64,000 bases of DNA from contig NZ_CP046907.1 in assembly GCF_014083985.1 (NCBI RefSeq), positions 5,156,501 through 5,220,500 of the forward strand, written 5' to 3'. Below are positions 27,229 to 36,768 of the stretch, one piece after another (position 1 is the stretch's first letter; each line of letters starts with the position of its first letter). The DNA is from Streptomyces sp. SCUT-3 (lineage in GTDB: Bacteria > Actinomycetota > Actinomycetes > Streptomycetales > Streptomycetaceae). Below the pieces are notes generated by a model. The model was not told the DNA's origin and did no database searches. It was given only the letters and a program-made list of their open reading frames with translations. Position numbers and translations under genes: made by a program.

Positions 27229-28188
27229 ATGTCCGAACCGACCGGTGCCGCCCGCCGTCGCGGGCCCTTCCAGGTCGGGGACCAGGTCCAGCTCACCGAC
27301 CCCAAGGGACGCCACCACACCTTCACGCTCGAGGCCGGGAAGAACTTCCACACCCACAAGGGTTCCTTCCCCCACGACGAGCTGATCGGTGCCCCCGAGG
27401 GAACCGTCGTGCGTACCACGGGGAACACCGCGTACCTCGCGCTGCGTCCCCTGCTCCCCGACTACGTCCTGTCCATGCCGCGCGGCGCTGCCGTGGTCTA
27501 CCCCAAGGACGCCGGGCAGATCCTGTCCATGGCCGACATCTTCCCCGGCGCCCGCGTCGTCGAGGCGGGGGTCGGGTCCGGCGCCCTCAGCACCTACCTG
27601 CTGCGCGCCGTCGGCGACCTGGGCATGGTCCACTCCTACGAGCGCCGGGCCGACTTCGCCGAGATCGCCACCCAGAACGTGCGCCGCTACTTCGGCGGCG
27701 ACCACCCCGCCTGGCGGCTGACCGTCGGCGACCTCCAGGACAACCTCGACGACACCGACGTCGACCGGGTGATCCTCGACATGCTCGCCCCCTGGGAGTG
27801 CCTGGAGGCGGTCTCCAAGGCGCTGGTCCCCGGCGGCATGCTCTGCTGCTACGTGGCCACCACCACGCAGATGGCCCGCACCGTCGAGGCCATCCGCGAG
27901 CACGGCACCTTCAACGAGCCGACGGCGTGGGAGACCATGGTCCGCACCTGGCACGTCGAGGGCCTGGCGGTGCGCCCGGACCACCGCATGATCGGCCACA
28001 CCGGCTTCCTGCTGACCGCCCGGCGCCTGGCCGACGGCGTCGAGCCCCCGCTGCGCCGCCGCCGCCCCTCCAAGGGCTCCTACGGCGAGGACTACACCCC
28101 TCCGGGGGGCGCCGGCAGGAAGTCCGCCGCGGACTCCCCGGCGGCCGTCCCCGAGGGCGCTGCCCAGGGCGGCGAACCCACCTCCTGA
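27229..28188 (+). CDS. trmI: tRNA (adenine58-N1)-methyltransferase
   Basis: SAM-dependent enzyme making m1A58 in the tRNA T-loop. 319 residues: small N-terminal beta domain (FQVGDQVQLTDPKGRHHTF), then the class I methyltransferase domain with SAM motif VVEAGVGSGALSTYL (about 107-120), ERRADFAEIATQNV, and the DMLAPWECLEAV catalytic strand. The last ~45 residues are a low-complexity tail (RRRPSKGSYGEDYTPP). Homologues precede the proteasome ATPase gene in other actinobacteria, as here. No Shine-Dalgarno; probably leaderless. Confidence 0.94.
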   Translation: MSEPTGAARRRGPFQVGDQVQLTDPKGRHHTFTLEAGKNFHTHKGSFPHDELIGAPEGTVVRTTGNTAYLALRPLLPDYVLSMPRGAAVVYPKDAGQILSMADIFPGARVVEAGVGSGALSTYLLRAVGDLGMVHSYERRADFAEIATQNVRRYFGGDHPAWRLTVGDLQDNLDDTDVDRVILDMLAPWECLEAVSKALVPGGMLCCYVATTTQMARTVEAIREHGTFNEPTAWETMVRTWHVEGLAVRPDHRMIGHTGFLLTARRLADGVEPPLRRRRPSKGSYGEDYTPPGGAGRKSAADSPAAVPEGAAQGGEPTS

Positions 28189-28230
28189 GTCCGGCGCGCA
28201 CACCTGCCGCGCACCCGGGCCGACACCTCC

Positions 28231-28274
28231 GCGCCGGCGCCGCTCCCCGTACGGGGACCGGCGCCGGCGCTTTT
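28231..28274 (+). terminator. Rho-independent terminator after trmI
   Basis: Stem GCGCCGGCGCC...GGCGCCGGCGC with an inner CTCCCCGTACGGGGA extension, followed by TTTT at 28271-28274: one of the few in the window with a T-run. Confidence 0.85.
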
Positions 28275-28369
28275 CAACACCCCCCGGGGACCCGCCGGTT
28301 CCACCGGAGTGTGAGGTGTGGCACCATGCTGGCCACCCCCTCCGAAACACCTCCCGAGGAGACTGGCGC

Positions 28370-28960
28370 GTGCAGCAGCCGTCGGCCGGCGTACTTCCGC
28401 ACACCCGGACCCGCGCGGTCCACTGGATCTCCACCGCCGCGGCGCTGGGCGCCGTCGTGGGAGGGGGGATGCTGGTCCAGCCGGCCGGCGCGTCCCCGTC
28501 CGGGCCGGACACCGCGATCGGGGCCCAAAGCGGCGGGGAGACCGCCGCGACGGCCGCCCCCGACCCGGAGGAGGCGGAGTACCCCTTCGACTGCGCCGGG
28601 GTGCCGGTGCTCGTCGTCGACCACGCCCCCGCCGACCTCGACGGGGACGGGCGCCCGGAGACGGTGGCGCTCGTGCGCTGCGACGCCCCCGGCGGCAACC
28701 CGCCGAACGGCGTCTACCTGCTGTCCGCCGGCACCGGGGCGCACGCGGCCCCGCAGGTGGCCGAGGCCTTCGTGGAGCCGGAGGAGGGGCTGGTCGTCGA
28801 CGGCCTCGAGGTCACCGACCGCGAGGTCTCGGCGACCCTGCGCGGCTACTCCGACGACAGCGTGCCGCGCTGCTGCCCGGACCAGGAGCGCCGGGTCTCC
28901 TGGCGGTGGAAGGACGGCAGCTTCCTCAAGTACGCGGCCCCGCCGCCCGGGGCGGTGTGA
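28370..28960 (+). CDS. Secreted hypothetical protein
   Basis: 196 residues from GTG 28370, which has GAGGAG nine bases upstream. A signal peptide with Ala-x-Ala-type end is visible (ISTAAALGAVVGGGMLVQPA then GASPS). The mature part has paired cysteines (DCAGVP, VRCDAP, RCCPDQ) and an FG-GAP/EF-like acidic loop ADLDGDGRPETVALV, suggesting a small calcium-binding, disulfide-bonded extracellular domain. No function recognised. It is its own unit between the trmI terminator and the convergent ferredoxin gene. Confidence 0.7.
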   Translation: MQQPSAGVLPHTRTRAVHWISTAAALGAVVGGGMLVQPAGASPSGPDTAIGAQSGGETAATAAPDPEEAEYPFDCAGVPVLVVDHAPADLDGDGRPETVALVRCDAPGGNPPNGVYLLSAGTGAHAAPQVAEAFVEPEEGLVVDGLEVTDREVSATLRGYSDDSVPRCCPDQERRVSWRWKDGSFLKYAAPPPGAV

Positions 28961-29008
28961 CGCGGCCGCGGTGACGGGTCGGCCGGTCCGTCACCGCCCG
29001 CGGCGGGC

Positions 29009-29299
29009 CTAGCCGGCGTCCGGCCCGTAGACCTCGACCCGGTCCGCGACGCGCCGCACGTGGATGCACTCGCCGGGGCACTCCTTCGCCGAGTCCACCA
29101 CGTCGTTCAGCAGCTTCAGCGGGACCGGGGCGGTTGCCCCCGGGGCCTGCCGCAGCTCGTCGTCCTCGCCCTTGACGTAGGCGAGGCCGTCGATGTCCAG
29201 CTCGAAGACCTCCGGCGCGTACTGCGCGCAGATGCCGTCCCCGGTGCACAGGTCCTGGTCGATCCAGACCTCCAGGGACTCGCCTTCCTCGTTCGACAT
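29009..29299 (-). CDS. Ferredoxin, 3Fe-4S/4Fe-4S monocluster type
   Basis: 96-residue acidic electron carrier. Cluster ligands are Cys18 and Cys24 ([15 protein letters not shown]) and Cys74 (ECPGEC); Cys78 is an additional candidate. The spacing C-x5-C...C-P is that of actinobacterial ferredoxins serving P450s and other oxygenases. ATG 29299; no partner enzyme is adjacent. It is divergent from the proteasome ATPase gene with a 240-base shared upstream region. Confidence 0.88.
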   Translation of the reverse strand: MSNEEGESLEVWIDQDLCTGDGICAQYAPEVFELDIDGLAYVKGEDDELRQAPGATAPVPLKLLNDVVDSAKECPGECIHVRRVADRVEVYGPDAG

Positions 29300-29437
29300 C
29301 TCGCCTGCCGTTCTGCCTGTTCCGGGGCCGCCCGCCGCCTGCGGGCGGGCGCTGACCCGTCCGACGATACAAGCCGGCCGCATTCCCGCCCCCCGGGGTG
29401 GGTATCCCCCTGTCGGAGGGACGCGCGCAAGGGTGAA

Positions 29438-29501
29438 GATCGGCCACTCGCCGATCGTCTTTGTGATCTAGGGTTTCAGATCCCACCGGCGCAGGTAGGG
29501 T
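29438..29501 (+). promoter_or_regulatory. arc promoter with two palindromes
   Basis: TAGGGT (29496-29501) is a -10 about 38 bases before the arc start. Upstream are GATCGGC-CACTC-GCCGATC (29438-29456) and GATCT-n8-AGATC (29465-29482), both perfect inverted repeats. The first may be a terminator-like hairpin or an operator; the second overlaps the -35 position. The string GTAGGGTCTG around the -10 recurs before pup. Confidence 0.45.
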
Positions 29502-29539
29502 CTGGAAGCGTCCAGCTCCCCTTGGAGGAGGTGAGGACC

Positions 29540-31306
29540 GTGGCGGCCCACGACGACGACATCAACCGTGGCGGCCGACCCGCTCGTGGATCGGATGATC
29601 CCATGGGCCAGGTCGCCTTTCTTGAACAGGAAATCGCCGTCCTGCGGCGCAAGCTCGCCGACTCTCCGCGGCACACGAGGATCCTGGAAGAGCGGATCGT
29701 CGAGCTGCAGACCAGCCTGGCGGGCGTGAGCGCGCAGAACGACCGTCTGGCGAGCACACTCCGCGAGGCCCGCGACCAGATCGTGGCCCTCAAGGAGGAG
29801 GTCGACAGGCTCGCGCAGCCCCCGGCCGGATTCGGCGTCTTCCTGCAGGCCAACGACGACGAGACGGTGGACATCTTCACCGGCGGCAGGAAGCTGCGGG
29901 TGAACGTCAGCCCCAACGTGGACACGGAGGGCCTCCGGCGCGGCCAGGAGGTGATGCTCAACGAGGCGCTCAACGTGGTCGAGGCCATGGAGTTCGAGCG
30001 CCTGGGCGACATCGTCACCCTCAAGGAGATCCTCGAGGACGGCGAGCGCGCCCTCGTCATAGGGCACACCGACGAGGAGCGGGTGGTGCGGCTGGCCGAG
30101 CCGCTGGCCGGGGAGACCCTGCGGGCCGGCGACGCCCTGCTGCTGGAGCCCCGCTCCGGCTACGTCTACGAGAAGGTGCCCAAGAGCGAGGTCGAGGAGC
30201 TCGTCCTCGAAGAGGTCCCCGACATCGACTACGAGCGCATCGGCGGCCTCGGCAACCAGATCGAGCTCATCCGCGACGCGGTCGAGCTCCCCTACCTGCA
30301 CCCGGACCTGTTCAAGGAGCACGAGCTGCGCCCGCCCAAGGGCGTGCTGCTCTACGGGCCCCCCGGGTGCGGCAAGACGCTCATCGCCAAGGCGGTGGCC
30401 AACTCCCTGGCCAAGAAGGTCGCCGAGGTCACCGGGCAGCCCGCGGGCAAGAGCTACTTCCTGAACATCAAGGGCCCGGAGCTGCTCAACAAGTACGTCG
30501 GCGAGACCGAGCGGCACATCCGCCTGGTCTTCCAGCGGGCCCGGGAGAAGGCGAGCGAGGGCACGCCCGTCATCGTCTTCTTCGACGAGATGGAGTCCCT
30601 GTTCCGCACCCGCGGCTCCGGCGTCAGCTCGGACGTGGAGAACACCATCGTCCCGCAGCTGCTGGCGGAGATCGACGGTGTCGAGGGCCTCGAGAACGTC
30701 ATCGTCATCGGTGCCTCCAACCGCGAGGACATGATCGACCCGGCGATCCTGCGGCCGGGCCGGCTGGACGTGAAGATCAAGATCGAGCGTCCGGACGCCG
30801 AGGCGGCCAAGGACATCTTCAGCAAGTACCTCACCGCGAGCCTGCCGCTGCACGCGGACGACGTCGCCGAACACGGAGGCTCTCGGGAGGCCGCCGTCCA
30901 GGGCATGATCCAGTCCGTCGTCGAGCGGATGTACAGCGAGTCCGAGGAGAACCGCTTCCTGGAGGTCACCTACGCCAACGGTGACAAGGAGGTCCTGTAC
31001 TTCAAGGACTTCAACTCCGGGGCGATGATCCAGAACATCGTGGACCGGGCGAAGAAGATGGCCATCAAGGCCTTCCTCGACCACCGGCAGAAGGGCCTGC
31101 GCGTCGCCCACCTGCTCGCCGCCTGCGTCGACGAGTTCAAGGAGAACGAGGACCTGCCCAACACCACCAACCCGGACGACTGGGCCCGCATCTCCGGCAA
31201 GAAGGGCGAGCGGATCGTCTTCATCCGCACGCTCGTCACCGGGAAGCAGGGCGCGGACACCGGCCGTTCGATCGACACGGTGGCCAACACCGGTCAGTAC
31301 CTGTAG
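29540..31306 (+). CDS. arc: Proteasome-activating AAA ATPase (ARC/Mpa)
   Basis: Hexameric unfoldase that captures pupylated proteins and feeds them to the 20S proteasome. 588 residues: N-terminal coiled coil (about 25-85, [17 protein letters not shown]), tandem OB domains (to ~230), AAA module with Walker A GPPGCGKT (273-280), Walker B FFDEMES (Asp349-Glu350), sensor and arginine-finger region (RPGRLD). The C-terminus GQYL has the penultimate tyrosine that docks into the proteasome alpha ring. GTG 29540 is chosen over GTG 29531: it gives the conserved MAAHDDD start behind GGAGGTG. Confidence 0.97.
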   Translation: MAAHDDDINRGGRPARGSDDPMGQVAFLEQEIAVLRRKLADSPRHTRILEERIVELQTSLAGVSAQNDRLASTLREARDQIVALKEEVDRLAQPPAGFGVFLQANDDETVDIFTGGRKLRVNVSPNVDTEGLRRGQEVMLNEALNVVEAMEFERLGDIVTLKEILEDGERALVIGHTDEERVVRLAEPLAGETLRAGDALLLEPRSGYVYEKVPKSEVEELVLEEVPDIDYERIGGLGNQIELIRDAVELPYLHPDLFKEHELRPPKGVLLYGPPGCGKTLIAKAVANSLAKKVAEVTGQPAGKSYFLNIKGPELLNKYVGETERHIRLVFQRAREKASEGTPVIVFFDEMESLFRTRGSGVSSDVENTIVPQLLAEIDGVEGLENVIVIGASNREDMIDPAILRPGRLDVKIKIERPDAEAAKDIFSKYLTASLPLHADDVAEHGGSREAAVQGMIQSVVERMYSESEENRFLEVTYANGDKEVLYFKDFNSGAMIQNIVDRAKKMAIKAFLDHRQKGLRVAHLLAACVDEFKENEDLPNTTNPDDWARISGKKGERIVFIRTLVTGKQGADTGRSIDTVANTGQYL

Positions 31307-31315
31307 CGACACCCT

Positions 31316-31352
31316 CCGGCTGCGGGCGCCCCGCGCGGGCGCCCGCAGCCGG
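31316..31352 (+). terminator. Strong hairpin after arc
   Basis: Sixteen-base perfect stem CCGGCTGCGGGCGCCC / GGGCGCCCGCAGCCGG, five-base loop, no T-run. Separates arc from dop-pup. Confidence 0.7.
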
Positions 31353-31395
31353 ACCGTTTGCCCGCGACGATCCCCCGCCCGTCGCGGATGCGTTC

Positions 31396-31401
31396 TAGGC
31401 T
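31396..31401 (+). promoter_or_regulatory. Possible dop -10 element
   Basis: TAGGCT after the arc terminator, giving a leader of about 100 bases before dop ATG 31510. Confidence 0.4.
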
Positions 31402-31509
31402 CTGCGGTGTGCACCGGGAGCCGCCGCGGCGGGACGCCGACGGGCGCCCCGAGCAGTGGGACCGATGCGCCCGCCCCGACCGGGGCGGGCGCCGGGCAAG
31501 GAGGGCCGC

Positions 31510-33021
31510 ATGACCGTACGGCGAGTAATGGGCATCGAGACGGAGTACGGGATCTCCGTCCCGGGGCAACCCAACGCCAATGCCATGCTCACCTCGTCCC
31601 AGATCGTCAACGCCTACGCGGCGGCGATGCACCGGGCCCGGCGGGCCCGCTGGGACTTCGAGGAGGAGAACCCGCTGCGTGACGCGCGGGGGTTCGACCT
31701 CGCCCGGGAGGCGGCGGACACCAGCCAGCTCACCGACGAGGACATCGGCCTGGCCAACGTCATCCTGACCAACGGCGCGCGGCTGTACGTCGACCACGCC
31801 CACCCCGAGTACTCCTCCCCCGAGGTGACCAACCCGCTGGACGCCGTCCTGTGGGACAAGGCGGGGGAGCGGATCATGGCCGAGGCCGCGGAGCGGGCCG
31901 GCATGCTGCCCGGGGCCCGGCCGATCCACCTGTACAAGAACAACACCGACAACAAGGGCGCGTCCTACGGCTGCCACGAGAACTACCTGATGAAGCGGGA
32001 GACCCCCTTCTCGGACATCGTGCGCCACCTGACGCCGTTCTTCGTCTCCCGCCAGGTGTTCGCCGGGGCCGGCCGGGTCGGCATCGGCCAGGACGGCCGG
32101 GAGCACGGCTTCCAGATCAGCCAGCGGGCCGACTACTTCGAGGTCGAGGTCGGCCTGGAGACCACCTTGAAGCGGCCCATCATCAACACCCGCGACGAGC
32201 CGCACTCGGACGCCGAGAAGTACCGCAGGCTGCACGTCATCATCGGGGACGCCAACCTCTCCGAGATCAGCACCTACCTCAAACTGGGCACCACCTCCCT
32301 GGTCCTGGCGATGATCGAGGACGGCTTCATCGCCGTCGACCTGGCCGTCGACCAGCCGGTGCGCACCCTGCACGAGGTCTCCCACGACCCCGGTCTGAAG
32401 CAGCTGGTCACCCTGCGCAACGGACGCACCCTGACCGCCGTGCAGCTGCAGATGGAGTACTTCGAGCTGGCGCGCAAGTACGTCGACGAGCGCTGGGGCA
32501 CCGACGCCGACGACCAGACGAGGGACGTCCTGGCCCGCTGGGAGGACGTCCTGGGGCGGCTGGAGACCGACCCGATGAGCCTGGCCGGCGAGCTGGACTG
32601 GGTGGCCAAGCGCGAACTGCTGGAGGGATACCGCCGCCGCGACGGCCTCGGCTGGGACGCGGCCCGGCTGCACCTGGTCGACCTGCAGTACGCGGACGTG
32701 CGCCAGGACAAGGGCCTGTACAACCGCCTGGCACTGCGGGGCCGGACGAAGCGCCTGCTGGACGAGCGGGACGTGGAGCGGGCCAAGACGGCCCCCCCGG
32801 AGGACACCCGGGCGTACTTCCGCGGCCGCTGCCTGGACCAGTACGCCGACGACGTGGCCGCGGCGTCCTGGGACTCGGTCATCTTCGACCTGCCGGGACG
32901 GGACTCGCTCCAGAGGGTCCCCACCCTGGAACCGCTGCGCGGCACCAGCGCCCACGTCAAGGACCTGCTGGACCGCTGCCGCTCCGCGGAGGAGCTGGTC
33001 CGGGTGCTCGCGGGGGACTAG
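31510..33021 (+). CDS. dop: Depupylase/deamidase of Pup
   Basis: Glutamine-synthetase-like enzyme that removes Pup from substrates and, where Pup ends in Gln, deamidates it. 503 residues. Nucleotide and metal site begins GIETEYG (Glu10); the catalytic Asp95 is in [33 protein letters not shown] and [11 protein letters not shown] are family signatures shared with PafA. The region after IETEYG up to about 80 is the Dop loop absent from PafA. ATG 31510 follows GGAGGG-like GAGGGCCGC. Because Pup here already ends in Glu, depupylation is likely its main task. Confidence 0.96.
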   Translation: MTVRRVMGIETEYGISVPGQPNANAMLTSSQIVNAYAAAMHRARRARWDFEEENPLRDARGFDLAREAADTSQLTDEDIGLANVILTNGARLYVDHAHPEYSSPEVTNPLDAVLWDKAGERIMAEAAERAGMLPGARPIHLYKNNTDNKGASYGCHENYLMKRETPFSDIVRHLTPFFVSRQVFAGAGRVGIGQDGREHGFQISQRADYFEVEVGLETTLKRPIINTRDEPHSDAEKYRRLHVIIGDANLSEISTYLKLGTTSLVLAMIEDGFIAVDLAVDQPVRTLHEVSHDPGLKQLVTLRNGRTLTAVQLQMEYFELARKYVDERWGTDADDQTRDVLARWEDVLGRLETDPMSLAGELDWVAKRELLEGYRRRDGLGWDAARLHLVDLQYADVRQDKGLYNRLALRGRTKRLLDERDVERAKTAPPEDTRAYFRGRCLDQYADDVAAASWDSVIFDLPGRDSLQRVPTLEPLRGTSAHVKDLLDRCRSAEELVRVLAGD

Positions 33022-33077
33022 ACGACGGGGCGCGGGCGGCGGAGGCGGTCCCCGCCGCTGCGGATGAACGGGGGCGT

Positions 33078-33161
33078 ACGGGGAATCATCCCCGTGCCCG
33101 ACGGGAACGATCACGAACAGTGAACCAACGGGGACGAAACGTCAGGCCCCGCCTGTAGGGT
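33078..33161 (+). promoter_or_regulatory. pup promoter and upstream palindrome
   Basis: -10 TAGGGT at 33156-33161 in GTAGGGTCTGATCC, the same decamer as the arc promoter. About 60 bases upstream is ACGGGGA-ATCA-TCCCCGT (33078-33095), a perfect 7-base-arm palindrome. Suggests pup has its own promoter in addition to read-through from dop. Confidence 0.45.
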
Positions 33162-33197
33162 CTGATCCTGGAATCGCAACCGAGCGGGGTGAGGCAG

Positions 33198-33413
33198 ATG
33201 GCGACCAAGGACACCGGCGGCCAGCAGCGTGCGACGCGTTCCACCGAGGAGGTCGAGGAGACCGCCCAGGACACCCAGGCGTCCGAGGACCTCAAGGAAC
33301 GACAGGAGAAGCTCTCCGAGGACGTGGACTCCGTCCTGGACGAGATCGACGACGTCCTCGAGGAGAACGCGGAGGACTTCGTGCGGTCGTTCGTGCAGAA
33401 GGGCGGGGAGTAA
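33198..33413 (+). CDS. pup: Prokaryotic ubiquitin-like protein Pup
   Basis: 71-residue, mostly disordered tag ligated to substrate lysines for proteasomal destruction. Conserved TRSTEEVEE, the ARC-binding helix SEDLKERQEKLS to about residue 58, and the C-terminal FVRSFVQKGGE. The last codon is GAG: the mature Glu is encoded directly. ATG 33198 is preferred to GTG 33189 because GGTGAGG stands four bases before it and the N-terminus MATKDTGG is conserved. Lies between dop and prcB, with a terminator after it. Confidence 0.97.
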   Translation: MATKDTGGQQRATRSTEEVEETAQDTQASEDLKERQEKLSEDVDSVLDEIDDVLEENAEDFVRSFVQKGGE

Positions 33414-33424
33414 CCCGACCCCGT

Positions 33425-33468
33425 CCGTCCTGCCCCCCGGCCCGCCGGGGGGCAGGACGGATGACTTT
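33425..33468 (+). terminator. Terminator after pup
   Basis: Seventeen-base arms CCGTCCTGCCCCCCGGC / GCCGGGGGGCAGGACGG, then ATGACTTTT. Puts prcBA under its own promoter. Confidence 0.75.
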
Positions 33469-33481
33469 TCCGGGCCGGGGG

Positions 33482-33487
33482 TAAGGT
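33482..33487 (+). promoter_or_regulatory. Possible prcB -10 element
   Basis: TAAGGT just after the pup terminator, about 68 bases before prcB GTG. Confidence 0.4.
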
Positions 33488-33554
33488 CCGTGCAGAGCTT
33501 CAAGATCGGCCCGCCGCCTCGGGGGGCGAGGCCGCCATACCCGGAAGGAAACGC

Positions 33555-34400
33555 GTGGAAGCCAACACCCGTGGCACGGGGCGTCTGCCTGCTGCCTTCC
33601 TGACGCCCGGCTCCTCCTCGTTCCTGGATTTCCTGTCCGAGCACTCCCCGGAGCTGCTGCCCGGCGGCCGGAGCCTGCCCCCGGTGCAGGGCGCGGTCGA
33701 GGCGCCGCACGGGACCACCATCGTCGCCCTGGCCTTCCCCGGCGGGGTGGTGCTGGCCGGCGACCGGCGGGCCACCATGGGCAACGTCATCGCCCAGCGC
33801 GACATCGAGAAGGTCTTCCCGGCCGACGAGTACTCCGCCGTGGGCATCGCCGGCACCGCGGGCCTGGCGGTGGAGATGGTCAAGCTCTTCCAGCTGGAGC
33901 TGGAGCACTACGAGAAGATCGAGGGCGCGGTGCTCTCCCTGGAGGGCAAGGCCAACCGCCTGTCCACCATGATCCGGGGCAACCTCGGCATGGCCCTGCA
34001 GGGACTGGCGGTCGTCCCCCTGTTCGCCGGCTGGGACACCGACCGGGAGAAGGGCCGGATCTTCTCCTACGACGTCACCGGCGGCCGCTCCGAGGAGCAC
34101 GGCTTCGCCGCCACCGGCTCCGGCTCGGTCTTCGCCCGCGGCTCCCTCAAGAAGCTCTACCGCGACGGCATGACCGAGCAGCAGGCCGCCACCGCAGTCG
34201 TCCAGGCGCTCTACGACGCGGCCGACGACGACTCCGCGACCGGCGGCCCGGACCTGGCCCGGCGCATCTACCCGATCGTCACCGTCATCACCGACGAGGG
34301 CTTCCGCAGGCTCACGGAGGCCGAGGTCTCCGAGATCGCCCGCGCCGTGCACGAGGGGCGCATGGAGCAGCCCAACGGGCCGCAGGCCCCGCTGCTGTAG
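33555..34400 (+). CDS. prcB: 20S proteasome beta subunit
   Basis: Catalytic subunit. 281 residues with a 53-residue propeptide removed autocatalytically at Gly53/Thr54 in [12 protein letters not shown]; Thr54 is then the N-terminal nucleophile. The active-site Asp/Lys environment is present ([24 protein letters not shown]). GTG 33555 has GGAAGGAAA before it and gives the standard propeptide. Stop is 57 bases before prcA; the two form one operon and assemble as alpha7-beta7-beta7-alpha7. Confidence 0.97.
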   Translation: MEANTRGTGRLPAAFLTPGSSSFLDFLSEHSPELLPGGRSLPPVQGAVEAPHGTTIVALAFPGGVVLAGDRRATMGNVIAQRDIEKVFPADEYSAVGIAGTAGLAVEMVKLFQLELEHYEKIEGAVLSLEGKANRLSTMIRGNLGMALQGLAVVPLFAGWDTDREKGRIFSYDVTGGRSEEHGFAATGSGSVFARGSLKKLYRDGMTEQQAATAVVQALYDAADDDSATGGPDLARRIYPIVTVITDEGFRRLTEAEVSEIARAVHEGRMEQPNGPQAPLL

Positions 34401-34457
34401 CCCGCCCGACGCACGACGCAACGCACTCGTCACAGACATGAAAGGGGCGGTTGACCG

Positions 34458-35264
34458 GTGTCGACGCCGTTCTACGTCTCACCCCAGCAGGCCATGGCCG
34501 ACCGCGCCGAGTACGCCCGCAAGGGCATCGCGCGGGGCCGCAGCGTCGTCGTGCTGCAGTACGCCGACGGCATCGTCTTCGTCGCCGAGAACCCCTCCCG
34601 GGCGCTGCACAAGGTCAGCGAGATCTACGACCGGGTGGCCTTCGCGGCGGTCGGCAAGTACAACGAGTTCGAGAACCTGCGCATCGGCGGCATCCGCTAC
34701 GCCGACCTGCGCGGCTACACCTACCACCGCGGGGACGTCACCGCCCGGGGCCTGGCCAACGTCTACGCCCAGACGCTGGGCACCATCTTCTCCAGCGTGG
34801 GCGAGAAGCCCTACGAGGTGGAGCTGATCGTCGCCGAGGTGGGGCCCGCCCCGCAGGACGACCAGATCTACCGGCTGCCTCACGACGGCTCCATCGTCGA
34901 CGAGCACGGCTCGGTCGCGGTCGGCGGCAACTCCGACCAGATCAGCCGCTACCTCGACCAGCGCCACCGGGACGGCATGTCCCTGGGCGAGGCGCTCCGG
35001 CTGGCCGTGGACTCGCTGTCGAGGGACGCCAGCGGGGAGGAGCGCGCCCTCACCGCGGAGCAGCTGGAGGTGGCGGTCCTGGACCGCACCCGGCCGCAGC
35101 AGCGCAAGTTCAAGCGGATCCTGGGATCGCAGCTGAACCGCCTGCTGGACCGCAGCGCCCCCGGCGGCGAGGCCGCGGCCGAGGAGCCGGAGGAGCCCGG
35201 GAAGGGCGGCGGGCCCGCCGCCCCGGAGGAGGACGGCCCCTCCTCCTCTTCCTCCTCCGAGTAG
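34458..35264 (+). CDS. prcA: 20S proteasome alpha subunit
   Basis: Non-catalytic ring that gates entry and binds ARC. 268 residues: N-terminal gate and helix H0 ([20 protein letters not shown]), [38 protein letters not shown]. The last ~45 residues are a disordered Glu/Gly/Ser tail ending in six serines, typical of actinobacterial PrcA. GTG 34458, with AAAGGGG upstream. Confidence 0.96.
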   Translation: MSTPFYVSPQQAMADRAEYARKGIARGRSVVVLQYADGIVFVAENPSRALHKVSEIYDRVAFAAVGKYNEFENLRIGGIRYADLRGYTYHRGDVTARGLANVYAQTLGTIFSSVGEKPYEVELIVAEVGPAPQDDQIYRLPHDGSIVDEHGSVAVGGNSDQISRYLDQRHRDGMSLGEALRLAVDSLSRDASGEERALTAEQLEVAVLDRTRPQQRKFKRILGSQLNRLLDRSAPGGEAAAEEPEEPGKGGGPAAPEEDGPSSSSSSE

Positions 35265-35286
35265 CCCGGGACCGGCCCGCGTCTCT

Positions 35287-35349
35287 CCGGCCCGCCGCCT
35301 CCCCGCCCGTCCGGCCCGCCCGGGCGCGGGCGGGGAGGCGGCGGGCCGG
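35287..35349. terminator. Bidirectional terminator between prcA and the LacI gene
   Basis: Very long perfect stem: CCGGCCCGCCGCCTCCCCGC plus CCG (35287-35309) pairs with 35327-35349, 23 base pairs, 17-base loop; between convergent genes. Confidence 0.75.
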
Positions 35350-35379
35350 GGCGTGCGCGCCGCGTCACAGGGCGACGCG

Positions 35380-36570
35380 TCACGCGGCGCCGGGAGCCGG
35401 TCCGGTGGAGCCGCGCGTGCGCAGCACCACCGGCAGCTCCCGCGGGCCGGGGACGCGTCCCTCGAGCACCGCCAGCAGGGCGGCCATCCCGGCCGCGCCG
35501 GCCTCCTCGGCAGGCAGGCTCACGGTGGTCAGCTCGGGTTCCAGCGCCGAGGCCAGGGTCAGGTCGTCGAAACCCGTCACCGAGACGTCCTCGGGCACCC
35601 GCAGCCCCGCCCGGCGCGCCGCCTTGAGGGCGCCAGCGGCCAGGACGTCGTCGTCGCAGACCAGCGCGGTGGGCCGGTCCTCCACTGCTGCCAGGGCCCG
35701 CTGCGCCGCGCACCGGCCCGCCTCCACGTTCAGCGCCGCGTACTCGGTGCGCGCCCGCGCGCCGGGCTCGTCGGCCAGCGCCTCGGCCAGTGCGCGGGCG
35801 CGCACGTGGAAGGTCCACGAGTCCACCGCCGCGGCGACGTGCACGATCCGGCGGTGGCCGAGGGAGAGCAGGTGCCGGACGGTGCGGCGCATGCCGTCCG
35901 CGATGTCGAGGTTGACGGTGGCGGCGGCCCCGGGCGAGGACGGGTCGCTGTCCAGCATCACCAGCGGCAGCGCCTCGGCGCCGGCCGCCGTGCCGCGGAT
36001 CGCGGCGAGCGCGTCGGCGGCCATGGAGGAGGCGATCACGCCGTCCAGGGCGGCCCGTGCGGAGGCGAACGGGTCCCGGGCGGGCCCCACCCCCTCCGGC
36101 GACGGGTAGACCACCACGCCGAAGCCGTGCTCGGCGGCGACCCGGGCGGCCCCGCTGTGCACCCGCGCGAAGTACTCGTTCGTCAGCGCGGGGACGACCA
36201 GCAGGGCGGTGCGGGTGCGGCCGGTGCGCAGGCTGCGGGCCGCGAGGTTGGGGCGGTACCCCAGCGACCGCGCGGCCTCGCGCACGCAGTCCGCGGTGCG
36301 CTGCGAGACCCGCCCGCTCCACTTGCCGCCCATCACCAGCGAGACCGTGGCCTGGGAGACCCCCGCCGCCCGCGCCACGTCCCGCGAGGTGGGCGGCCCG
36401 GAGCGCCCGGCCCGGGGCCCGGAGCCGCCCGCGGCACCCGCCGGGCCCGCGTCCGCCGATCCACCCGGGGCCCCCGCGACCCCCGGCGCCTCGGGGGTCC
36501 CCGGCACCTCGAGGGTCCCCGGCGCCCCGGGGGCCTCGGGGGGCCCTCCCGCGCCCTGCTGAACCGCCAC
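35380..36570 (-). CDS. LacI-family transcriptional repressor
   Basis: 396 residues from GTG 36570 (AGGAGGG upstream decides it; the open frame continues to 36702). A ~58-residue Pro/Gly/Ala tail of PEAPGAPG-type repeats precedes the helix-turn-helix (TSRDVARAAGVSQATVSLVM, hinge GYRPNLAARSLRTGRT). The periplasmic-binding-like effector domain follows (ALLVVPALTNEYFARV, GVIASSM, VTGFDDLTLASALEPELTT). Divergent from the MFS gene, with a palindrome between them; it probably represses that exporter and itself. Sits inside the proteasome locus. Confidence 0.88.
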   Translation of the reverse strand: MAVQQGAGGPPEAPGAPGTLEVPGTPEAPGVAGAPGGSADAGPAGAAGGSGPRAGRSGPPTSRDVARAAGVSQATVSLVMGGKWSGRVSQRTADCVREAARSLGYRPNLAARSLRTGRTRTALLVVPALTNEYFARVHSGAARVAAEHGFGVVVYPSPEGVGPARDPFASARAALDGVIASSMAADALAAIRGTAAGAEALPLVMLDSDPSSPGAAATVNLDIADGMRRTVRHLLSLGHRRIVHVAAAVDSWTFHVRARALAEALADEPGARARTEYAALNVEAGRCAAQRALAAVEDRPTALVCDDDVLAAGALKAARRAGLRVPEDVSVTGFDDLTLASALEPELTTVSLPAEEAGAAGMAALLAVLEGRVPGPRELPVVLRTRGSTGPAPGAA

Positions 36571-36707
36571 CAGACACCCTCCTCGACCCGCCACCGACGC
36601 CCCGTCCGGGGCTGCCACAGTAGCCACCGCGCGCGTCTCCGGCCCGCCGGCCCGGGTGCGCCCCCGCCCGGTGGACCGGAAACGCGGCGGCGTGCTACTC
36701 ATAGGGG

Positions 36708-36729
36708 CGAAGTTATACGTAAAACTTCG
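36708..36729. promoter_or_regulatory. Palindromic operator between LacI and MFS genes
   Basis: CGAAGTT-ATACGTAA-AACTTCG: perfect 7-base arms around an AT-rich centre, in an otherwise GC-rich 198-base divergent interval. The centre could double as -10 material for the MFS gene. Likely target of the adjacent LacI-type protein. Confidence 0.6.
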
Positions 36730-36768
36730 GATGCCGAGAACACCACGACCGTCGGAGGACCGGGCTCA

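Noticed and set aside
29438-29463. Rho-independent terminator upstream of arc
   Set aside because: The palindrome has only a short T-run (TCTTTG) and no gene ends there in that direction; an operator or incidental hairpin is at least as likely, so it is listed only as part of the regulatory region.
31407-31682. 91-codon frame starting six bases after a TAGGCT element and overlapping dop
   Set aside because: Could be leaderless, but the product is low-complexity and overlaps the conserved dop N-terminus; nothing supports it as a gene.
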